Source of the DNA: an uncultured Rhodospirillales bacterium
GTDB taxonomy: Bacteria; Pseudomonadota; Alphaproteobacteria; Acetobacterales; Acetobacteraceae
Length of the DNA: 61,277 nucleotides
Reading direction: 5' to 3'
Assembly (NCBI GenBank): GCA_903823665.1
Contig: CAIJTR010000156.1
Coordinates: 1-61,277 of the forward strand
The position numbers were made by a program, and so were the translations under genes. Of this stretch, positions 55,320-61,277 are shown in pieces (within the stretch, counting starts at the first letter, position 1; every line of letters begins with the position of its first letter). The notes below the pieces were generated by a model. It searched no databases. It saw nothing but the letters and a program-made list of their open reading frames with translations, and was not told the DNA's origin.

Positions 55320-57443
55320 ATGAACGATATGGCATATGAACAGACCCTGACGATTGGCGGCATGCATTGTGCGGGCTGCGTCTCGCGCGTCCAGAAGGTG
55401 CTGGGAAGTGTGCCGGGTGTGACGGATGCGCAGGTCAATCTGATCACGAACAACGCCACCGTTCTTAGCTCTACCAATTTGGGCTTTGCGGTGTTGAAGG
55501 CGGCTGTGGAGCGCGCTGGATTCACGGCTGCATTGCCCACGCGAGAGGTGCCGAAGGGTGAGCCACTTTGGCCGATCCTTATTGCGGCACTGCTCACGCT
55601 CCCACTTGTTCTGCAGATGGTTTCAAGCCCGCTGATGCTGCCCGGCTGGGCGCAGGCGCTGTTGGCGGGTGCGGTGCAGTTGGGCTTTGGCTGGCGCTTT
55701 GTCAAAGCGGGTTTTGGCTCTCTGCGTGCAGGCGCTGCGAGCATGGATGTGTTGGTGGCGCTTGGTAGTTGGGCTGCGTTTTTGCTCAGTCTTTATGATC
55801 TGTATGCTGGCGGGCCGCTTTATTTTGAAAGCCCGGCGTTGGTGATCACGCTGGTGATGTTCGGCCATTTTCTGGAAGGCCGCGCGCGCCGGGAGACGGG
55901 GGCGGCCATTCGTGCGTTGGCGGAGCTGCAGCCGTTTGAGGCGCTGGTGCGGCGTAACGGGGCGGAGCGGCTGACGAAGCTGGCGGATTTGCGCGTTGGT
56001 GATCTCATCGTCACCCGGCCGGGTGAGCGCGTGGCTGTGGACGGCGTGCTGGCCGAGGGTGCCGGTGCGTTGGATGTGTCGCATCTGACCGGGGAGAGCC
56101 TGCCGGTTGATGCGGCCCCCGGGTCGAAGGTCATGGCGGGTGCGATCAATCTTTCCTCGCTTTTGGTCGTGCGGGCCGAGCGTGTTGGCGCGGAGACAAC
56201 GCTCAGCCAGATGATCCGTCTGGTGGAGGATGCGCAGGCACAAAAGCCCGCGCTGCAGAAGCTTGCAGACCGGATCAGTGCGGTGTTTGTGCCAGTGGTG
56301 TTGGTGCTGGCGCTGGTGACGTGGTGCGGTTGGTGGCTGGCCGGGGCGAGCCAGGCGAAGGCGATTTTGAATGCGGTTTCGGTGCTGGTGATCGCCTGCC
56401 CGTGCGCGCTTGGTCTGGCGACGCCTGCAGCGATTATGGCCGGTGTGGGCGTGGCGGCGCGGCATGGCATTTTGATCCGGGACACGGATGTGCTGGCACA
56501 CGCAGGGTCGGTGAAGGCGGTGGTGTTCGACAAAACTGGCACGCTGACGGAGGGGCATCCGAAGCTGGTGGCAACGCTGGGTGAGCATCCCGATCAGGTG
56601 CTGGCGCGGGCGGCGGCGTTGCAGGCGGGCAGTTTGCATCCGCTGGCCCGGGCTGTTTTGGCCGCCAGTGGACCGGCAATGAAGGCAGAGGGACTGCATG
56701 ATCTACCGGGGCAGGGTGTTGCTGGCACGTTTGATGGGCGGGAGCTAAGGCTCGGCTCGGCGGCTTTGCTTGAGGAATTGGGACTGAGCAAGGGCGCGCT
56801 TGCGGCTGACGAGGCGCGGCTGATGCAGGATGGCAGCACTGTTGCGTGGCTGATGCAGGTGACGCCAGAGCCATTGGTGCTCGGTCTGCTGGGCTTTGCC
56901 GACATGATGCGCCCTGATGCGCAAGCAGCTGTGGCGGGGCTGCGCAAGCGGGGTATGCGCACGGTGCTGCTCAGCGGCGACAATGAGGGCAGCGTTGCCA
57001 AACTCGCCGCGGATGTCGGGATTGATGAGTTTCACGCAAGCGTGTTGCCAGCGGACAAGGCGGCGTTCGTCGGCAAACTGCATGCCGCGGGGTGCGTGGT
57101 GATGGTGGGTGATGGCGTGAACGATGCGCCTGCCTTGGCCAGCGCTGATATCGGCATTGCGATGGGCGAGGGGACGGATATTGCCATGCAATCCGCCGGG
57201 ATCACGCTGATGCGCTCGGATGTCGGGCTGGTGTCGGCGGCGCTGGATATTTCCACGCGAATCCAGCGCCGGATTTGGCAGGGGCTGGGTTGGGCATTTG
57301 TGTTCAACGCTGTGGGGCTTCCGCTGGCGGCGGCTGGAATGCTGAGCCCGATGTTCGCCGGGGGTGCCATGGCGTTCTCGTCACTTGCGGTCGTGCTGAA
57401 TGCCCTGTCCCTGCGCGGGTGGAGGCCCGTGATCAGTGGATGA
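55320..57443 (+). CDS. copA: Copper-exporting P-type ATPase (CopA-like)
   Basis: P1B-1 copper(I) pump of the inner membrane, 707 residues. One N-terminal heavy-metal domain has MHCAGC (Cys17 and Cys20). Then come the actuator loop DVSHLTGESLPVD, the transmembrane metal-binding CPC motif (residues ~360-362), phosphorylation site DKTGTLTEG (Asp about 404), an HP dipeptide (SLHPLA), and VGDGVNDAPALASADIGIAMGEG. It ends 11 bases inside the tonB gene on the other strand (stop regions overlap). No copper-responsive regulator such as CueR is adjacent. Exports Cu+ from the cytoplasm (known for the family). Confidence 0.94.
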   Translation: MNDMAYEQTLTIGGMHCAGCVSRVQKVLGSVPGVTDAQVNLITNNATVLSSTNLGFAVLKAAVERAGFTAALPTREVPKGEPLWPILIAALLTLPLVLQMVSSPLMLPGWAQALLAGAVQLGFGWRFVKAGFGSLRAGAASMDVLVALGSWAAFLLSLYDLYAGGPLYFESPALVITLVMFGHFLEGRARRETGAAIRALAELQPFEALVRRNGAERLTKLADLRVGDLIVTRPGERVAVDGVLAEGAGALDVSHLTGESLPVDAAPGSKVMAGAINLSSLLVVRAERVGAETTLSQMIRLVEDAQAQKPALQKLADRISAVFVPVVLVLALVTWCGWWLAGASQAKAILNAVSVLVIACPCALGLATPAAIMAGVGVAARHGILIRDTDVLAHAGSVKAVVFDKTGTLTEGHPKLVATLGEHPDQVLARAAALQAGSLHPLARAVLAASGPAMKAEGLHDLPGQGVAGTFDGRELRLGSAALLEELGLSKGALAADEARLMQDGSTVAWLMQVTPEPLVLGLLGFADMMRPDAQAAVAGLRKRGMRTVLLSGDNEGSVAKLAADVGIDEFHASVLPADKAAFVGKLHAAGCVVMVGDGVNDAPALASADIGIAMGEGTDIAMQSAGITLMRSDVGLVSAALDISTRIQRRIWQGLGWAFVFNAVGLPLAAAGMLSPMFAGGAMAFSSLAVVLNALSLRGWRPVISG

Positions 57444-58524
57444 GGATGTAGTCGATTGTGACTGTGATGGTGGCTTCGTTTTCCGGGGTGTTGGTGGGGA
57501 ACGGCGGCAGGCGCGCGTTGTTCCAGGTGGCCATTGACTGCATGTCGAGCCATTGCGAGCCAGACCGGGAGAGGATTTGCGCGCCGGAGGTGTGACCGTT
57601 GCGGTCAACCTTGAAGCGGATCACGGTCTCGCCTTGTTCCCCGCGCCGCGCTGCCTCCTCCGGATAGCGCCGATGCTCGATCCACCATTGGTGCAGGAGA
57701 CGCTGCCAGTCTGTGCCGACCTGGGCACCGCTGACCTGAATTTCTGCGTTCTCGTCATTTGAGTTTCGTGTCGGTGGGGCCTGCTTGTAGTTCTCCGCAG
57801 GCCCGATGCCGAGGACCAAAGGCTGCTTGCCACTCGGCCCTGCTTGCCGGCTGGGAGCGGGTCGGGTGGGCGGAATGAAAAACTCATTGCTGGTCTGCGT
57901 GGGTGGAGCGGGTGCGGCCGGACGCGCTGCCGGTGGACGCGGTGCCGGTGGGCGTGGCGCTGGTGGGCGTGGTGTTGGGGGCCGTGGTGTTGGCGGCAGC
58001 GACGGAATCGGCGACGGCTCCGGCAGCGGAGGTGGCGCTGGCAGGGAGGGGGATGGCGGTTCTGGTTCTGCTGGCATTGCCGGTGCTGGAGCCGGTTCGG
58101 GCTGAGGCATGGGAGGCTGAGGCACGGGAGGCTGAGGCACTGGCGGCTGAGGCACTGGCGGCTGAGGCACTGGCGGCGGCGGCACTGGAGGCTGAGAAAC
58201 TGGCGCTGGCGGTTGCGGAGGCTTGTTCTCGGCCATCTCCTCCGACGGTGGCGGCGGCGGCGGCGCTGAACTGCTTTCGTTGGGCCGTATTTCGACCGTC
58301 ATTTCTTGCGGTGATTCGGCGCGCGCATCGTCGCTTTTCCCAGGTGGACTCTTCGGAAGCATGAGCACGACCAGGATCGCCAAGCCGTGCAGCAGAAGTG
58401 ATGCGAGCAGGAGCGGCACCAGCCATTGCCGGATGCGCCGCGGATTTACTCGGTCCTTGGGCGATACGGCTGGCGTTGTGCGGTTTGATGGCGTCGGCTC
58501 TGGGGTTCTCAAACGCACGGGCAT
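57433..58524 (-). CDS. TonB-type energy transducer, proline-rich
   Basis: A 363-residue TonB-family protein. A cytoplasmic N-terminus is followed by a membrane anchor (~34-54, WLVPLLLASLLLHGLAILVV). A long periplasmic Pro-rich spacer (~85-205) contains repeated PPVPQ and (P/T/A)PRPP units. The C-terminal TonB domain (~270-363) has WIEHRRYPEEAARRGEQGETVIRFKVDRNG. The ATG at 58524 is preferred. The frame is open much farther upstream, across the divergent serine hydrolase gene start. ExbB/ExbD and TonB-dependent receptors are not in the window. Its 3' end overlaps copA by 11 bases. Confidence 0.87.
   Translation of the reverse strand: MPVRLRTPEPTPSNRTTPAVSPKDRVNPRRIRQWLVPLLLASLLLHGLAILVVLMLPKSPPGKSDDARAESPQEMTVEIRPNESSSAPPPPPPSEEMAENKPPQPPAPVSQPPVPPPPVPQPPVPQPPVPQPPVPQPPMPQPEPAPAPAMPAEPEPPSPSLPAPPPLPEPSPIPSLPPTPRPPTPRPPAPRPPAPRPPAARPAAPAPPTQTSNEFFIPPTRPAPSRQAGPSGKQPLVLGIGPAENYKQAPPTRNSNDENAEIQVSGAQVGTDWQRLLHQWWIEHRRYPEEAARRGEQGETVIRFKVDRNGHTSGAQILSRSGSQWLDMQSMATWNNARLPPFPTNTPENEATITVTIDYILIH
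57934..57993. repeat. 15-bp tandem repeat (four units) inside tonB
   Basis: Four consecutive 15-base units beginning at 57934 (GGTGGACGCGGTGCC and three variants) encode, on the minus strand, the repeated PAPRP/PTPRP part of the TonB spacer. Such repeats can change copy number by slippage and alter spacer length. Confidence 0.8.
58101..58205. repeat. 15-bp tandem repeat (seven units) inside tonB
   Basis: Seven 15-base units beginning at 58101 (consensus GCTGAGGCACTGGCG, three of them identical at 58131-58175) encode the repeated PPVPQ segment of the TonB spacer on the minus strand. Near identity of neighbours points to recent copy-number change. Confidence 0.85.
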
Positions 58525-58651
58525 TTGGCGGAATTGGCCCTGTGGCTGTCCGACGCCAAGTGCTGCCGGTTCTAAATCACGTCGCGTCGTGCGACATTGC
58601 CCGCGTTGTGCCCCGGTTTGCCCGCGCAGTTCAAGCCAAGCATGATGTGCC

Positions 58652-59656
58652 ATGATCGATTGCGAGAATTTGGCGGATTTAGGCTTTGCGCCCGTGGCAG
58701 CAGCTTTGGCGGCAGGACGCATTCCCGGTGCCGTGCTCGGCGTGCTGCAGGACGGCAGGCGGGCGCTGCGGTTTGATGGCTTCGCGCAGGTTGTGCCGGA
58801 GCGTGCAGCGATGGCTGCGTCGACGGTGTTTGATCTGGCCTCGCTGACCAAGGTTTTGCACACCACGCACGCGGTGCTGCGGATGGTGGAGCGGGGTACG
58901 TTCACGCTGGACACCACGCTTGGTGAACTGATCCCGGATTTACGGCAATATGACGTGGCTGGTGCTGCTGAGCGAAAGGTCACGGTGCGGCAATGCCTGA
59001 CGCATCAGACGCATCTGCCTGCTGTGGAGCCGCTTTATACCTATGGCCAGAACCCGGCGACACTGCGCGCGTTTATCCTGCAGCGGGAGTGGCGGCAGGG
59101 GCCACCTATGTATTCGGATATCAATTTTTTGTTTTTAGGCATTGTGTTGGAGCGTTTTTCTCATTTGAAATCTGAGATTATTTCACCGTTGCCTGGGCTG
59201 TCGTTCCGGCCTGATCCGGCGAATTGTGCGGCCACTGAACTATGCTCCTGGCGTGGCCGGGTGATGCGCGGCGAGGTGCATGACGAGAACGCCTTCGCGC
59301 TGGGTGGCCAGCCGGGCCATGCGGGGCTGTTCGGCAATGCCGATGCCGTGCTGGACTATGCCGAGGCCCTGTTGGCCGGTGGCACTCTGGCGGCATCAAG
59401 CATCGCGGAATTGCGCCGCCGCCATAGTTCTACGCGGACACTGGGATGGGAGGCTTCGCATCCCGGCTGGTCTGGTGGGGCAGCGTGCAGCGATGCGACC
59501 ATCGGCCATACTGGTTTTACCGGCACCGGCTTGTGGATTGACTGGGAGCGGAGGCGCGCCTGGACGTTGCTAACCAATCGGGTTCACCCCTCACGACATT
59601 TTGATAGTGGCATTGTGGCGTTGCGGCGCGCTGTGGGTGAGGCAGTTTGTGCCTGA
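58652..59656 (+). CDS. Serine hydrolase, class C beta-lactamase-like family
   Basis: A 334-residue protein of the beta-lactamase/D-Ala-D-Ala carboxypeptidase-like family. SLTK (Ser64, Lys67) is the nucleophile motif, YSDINF is the second (Tyr-x-Asn-like, here Tyr-Ser-Asp), and HTGFTG near residue 290 replaces the KTG motif, as in many esterase-type members. There is no clear signal peptide, so a cytoplasmic esterase or peptidase is possible. It starts divergently from tonB, with the ATG at 58652 inside the long open upstream part of the tonB frame. The middle region around 170-190 is unusual in sequence and may be an insertion relative to the family. Confidence 0.82.
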   Translation: MIDCENLADLGFAPVAAALAAGRIPGAVLGVLQDGRRALRFDGFAQVVPERAAMAASTVFDLASLTKVLHTTHAVLRMVERGTFTLDTTLGELIPDLRQYDVAGAAERKVTVRQCLTHQTHLPAVEPLYTYGQNPATLRAFILQREWRQGPPMYSDINFLFLGIVLERFSHLKSEIISPLPGLSFRPDPANCAATELCSWRGRVMRGEVHDENAFALGGQPGHAGLFGNADAVLDYAEALLAGGTLAASSIAELRRRHSSTRTLGWEASHPGWSGGAACSDATIGHTGFTGTGLWIDWERRRAWTLLTNRVHPSRHFDSGIVALRRAVGEAVCA

Positions 59657-59892
59657 TCGTTGCAAAATCGTGATATCAGCACTGCAAGATGCATCACATT
59701 GTCAAATATGGCGTCATCATGGCCGAAAGCCGCGTTTGGCGCTGGCCCAAGTGCATAAAATACTGTAACCTGTTGCTGCCGTGGATGTCTCTTCCGACAA
59801 TGCCATAGCCAGAACGCTGGTTGGACTGGTGGCTCTGCGACTGTAGAAGACGTGTTTATCCCGCAAGTTCACCCACTAAGGACGAGTTTCTC
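59657..59892 (+). other. Long intergenic/5' leader before the cold-shock gene
   Basis: 236 bases with no recognised gene between the serine hydrolase and the cold-shock protein. It is AT-richer than its surroundings. A weak promoter-like TTTGGC ... TAAAAT pair lies around 59733-59762. If transcription starts there, the mRNA leader would be about 120-130 bases, as in many cold-shock genes. No defined riboswitch fold was recognised. Confidence 0.35.
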
Positions 59893-59898
59893 TTGAGC

Positions 59899-60591
59899 AT
59901 GACCAACCATGGCCGCAGTCGCAAAACCCGCGGTCGCGGCTTCGATGACGATTTCGGTTCCGACCGTTCTCCGTTCAACGATCGCCCCAGTTTTAGCGAC
60001 CGCGGTTCTTTTGACCGCGCCCCGTCGCTTGATGCCCCCCGCTTCGGCGGCCCGCCGGCCGGTTTCGGCCCCGAGATCGCTGCCTCGGTGAAGTGGTTCA
60101 ACGCTGAAAAGGGCTTCGGCTTCGTTGAGCTTTCCGACGGTTCGGGCGATGTGTTCCTGCACATCAACGCATTGTCTTCAACCGGCAACACGACCGTTTC
60201 GCCAGGTGCCACGCTAAAGGTTCGCGTCGGCCAGGGCCAGAAGGGCCGTCAGGTGACCGAGGTTCTTTCGGTTGACGAAAGCACCGCCGTTGCAGGTGGC
60301 CCGCCTCGTGGCCCGGCTGGCCCGCGTCCGGGTGGCCCTGCTGCTGGCGCTGGCCCGCGTCGTGGTGCTCAGCCCGGCACGGGCACCGAGATGCGGGGTA
60401 CTGTAAAGATGTATAACGCAATCAAGGGCTTCGGCTTCGTTGCTGTGCCGGAAGCGGAGAAAGACGTGTTCATTCACGCCTCCGTTCTGCAGCGCAACGG
60501 GCTGACCGCGTTGACTGAAGGCCAGACCGTTGTGGTTGAGGTTGTTCAGGGTGCGAAGGGTCCGGAGGCGGTATCGGTTCGCCTGAACTGA
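59899..60591 (+). CDS. Double cold-shock-domain protein
   Basis: A 230-residue nucleic-acid-binding protein with two cold-shock domains. CSD1 is at about 55-120 (SVKWFNAEKGFGFVEL, then DVFLHI). CSD2 is at about 165-228 (GTVKMYNAIKGFGFVAV, then DVFIHASV). Both have RNP1 (KGFGFV) and RNP2 (VF[LI]H) motifs. The N-terminus is rich in Arg, Asp, Ser and Phe (disordered), and the linker is rich in Gly/Pro. An in-frame TTG at 59893 (TTG AGC ATG) has AGGA at better spacing (59879-59882) and may be the true start. Likely an RNA chaperone. A strong terminator follows. Confidence 0.92.
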   Translation: MTNHGRSRKTRGRGFDDDFGSDRSPFNDRPSFSDRGSFDRAPSLDAPRFGGPPAGFGPEIAASVKWFNAEKGFGFVELSDGSGDVFLHINALSSTGNTTVSPGATLKVRVGQGQKGRQVTEVLSVDESTAVAGGPPRGPAGPRPGGPAAGAGPRRGAQPGTGTEMRGTVKMYNAIKGFGFVAVPEAEKDVFIHASVLQRNGLTALTEGQTVVVEVVQGAKGPEAVSVRLN

Positions 60592-60612
60592 TCATACGCT
60601 TCGTTGAAAACG

Positions 60613-60643
60613 AAAAAGCCAGGGCAGTGCCCTGGCTTTTTTT
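60613..60643 (+). terminator. Intrinsic terminator after the cold-shock gene
   Basis: GCCAGGGC pairs with GCCCTGGC around an AGT loop. The stem is flanked by AAAAA on the left and followed by TTTTTTT. The hairpin plus U-tract is a classical intrinsic terminator, 22 bases past the stop codon. The A-run on the left could make it work in both directions. Confidence 0.95.
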
Positions 60644-60781
60644 ATTGCCTGGCTCGCGGCCCAGAGAGCGTTGGCCTATCTTGAAATCTAATGGTCGGCG
60701 ATGCTTGCTCACCACTGGCACTGCTACTCTGTGTCGCCGAGGGTGGGTTAGCGTTTGGTTGAGCGTTTGCGGGGGAGTGCG

Positions 60782-61277
60782 ATGACAAAATGGGTGCGCT
60801 GCGAGGCTGACGGCGCTGTTTTTTACGGTGTGCTGGAGGGTGACGGCGTTGCACTCCATGACGGAGCACCTTGGGCGAAGCCATTGTCGCTTGGCCGGAT
60901 TGTGGCGTTGAAATCTGTCCGCCTGCTCGCCCCTGTGCAGCCCGCGACGTTCGTTGGCTTGTGGAACAATTTCCATGCCGCTGCTGCGAAGGCCGGCAAT
61001 GCCATTCCAACCACTCCGCTATATTTCCTCAAAGCCACAGGCTCGATCGCCAACCCGGAGGCCGAGATTGCGCCACCAGCGTCCTACGTCGGGCGGACCT
61101 TATATGAAGGTGAGTTGGGCGTGGTGATCGGTGCCGTCTGCCGGAATGTGGATGAGGCTGCGGCGGAGGCTGCGATCTTTGGCTACACATGTGTGAACGA
61201 CGTGACGGCGCTGGACCTGCTGAGCGCGGATGCCTCGTTTGCGCAATGGGCGCGTGCGAAAAGCTGTGACGGGTTTG
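60782..61277 (+). CDS. Fumarylacetoacetate hydrolase-family protein (5' part, cut by window end)
   Basis: The first 165 residues of a FAH-family protein (2-hydroxyhepta-2,4-diene-1,7-dioate isomerase/ureidoglycolate lyase group) are present. Seen: LLAPVQPATFVGLWNNFHAA, YEGELGVVIG (metal-binding Glu-x-Glu-type segment), FGYTCVNDVTALDLL and FAQWARAKSCDGF. GGGGGAG upstream supports the ATG at 60782. The gene has no operon partner in the window and follows a strong terminator, so it starts a new transcription unit. Completeness and catalytic C-terminal residues cannot be judged. Confidence 0.85.
   Translation, partial: MTKWVRCEADGAVFYGVLEGDGVALHDGAPWAKPLSLGRIVALKSVRLLAPVQPATFVGLWNNFHAAAAKAGNAIPTTPLYFLKATGSIANPEAEIAPPASYVGRTLYEGELGVVIGAVCRNVDEAAAEAAIFGYTCVNDVTALDLLSADASFAQWARAKSCDGF

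Noticed and set aside
57806-58364. Long + strand frames rich in Gly/Arg/Trp or Val/Ala opposite tonB
   Set aside because: They are antisense shadows of the Pro-rich repeats in the TonB gene; no family motif or ribosome site.

Overview
The window reads as chromosomal DNA of a high-GC alphaproteobacterium, most likely an Acetobacteraceae-type (Rhodospirillales) organism. This is inferred from gene content: an OprB-like porin, a P3A proton-pump ATPase, tandem DUF1127 proteins, ctaA next to tldD, and a two-domain cold-shock protein. No rRNA or tRNA gene was seen that could fix the taxonomy. Coding density is very high, and stop/start overlaps of the ATGA, GTGA or TTGA type are the rule inside operons.

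Layout. 1-1.3 kb: 3' end of an IS110-type transposase, then ackA. 1.4-4.9 kb: an Mla-like lipid transport operon (permease, ATPase, MCE protein, lipoprotein). 4.9-6.6 kb: oleate hydratase. 6.7-11.7 kb: a stress-type group (eRF1-like hypothetical protein, PRC-barrel protein, P3A H+-ATPase, SDR). 11.9-14.7 kb: a lytic transglycosylase, an isolated GspG pseudopilin and a prepilin peptidase. 14.7-21.1 kb: a stand-alone EAL phosphodiesterase, an MFS exporter, an NtaA-type flavin monooxygenase and a chemoreceptor carrying a C-terminal PilZ domain. 21.2-27.9 kb: RidA, two DUF1127 proteins, a HbpS-like protein, ctaA, tldD, an OprB porin and a Tat-exported phosphatase.

27.9-55.3 kb is a catabolic island. 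It carries an aryl-CoA ligase of the 2-aminobenzoate type, a cyclase/kynurenine-formamidase-like hydrolase, indolepyruvate:ferredoxin oxidoreductase IorA and IorB, a second acyl-CoA ligase, a thiolase-like protein with a DUF35 partner, a V4R-domain protein, a peptide-type ABC importer, a luciferase-like monooxygenase, a bifunctional 2-aminobenzoyl-CoA monooxygenase/reductase (or salicylyl-CoA 5-hydroxylase), SDR, crotonase, acyl-CoA dehydrogenase, RidA, a branched-chain-type ABC importer and a MarR regulator. The simplest reading is CoA-dependent oxidative breakdown of an anthranilate-forming compound (tryptophan, kynurenine or indole type). The aryl-CoA is dearomatised by the two-domain flavoenzyme and then degraded by beta-oxidation-like steps, with RidA handling enamine or imine intermediates. 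Three intergenic regions that start transcription units of the island share a motif with core TTTGWRCCTAARM. It is the best candidate operator for the MarR protein.

55.3-61.3 kb: a CopA copper ATPase, a proline-rich TonB, a serine hydrolase, a double cold-shock protein with a clear terminator, and the start of a fumarylacetoacetate-hydrolase-family gene that runs off the end. No CRISPR array, tRNA, rRNA or prophage was recognised.
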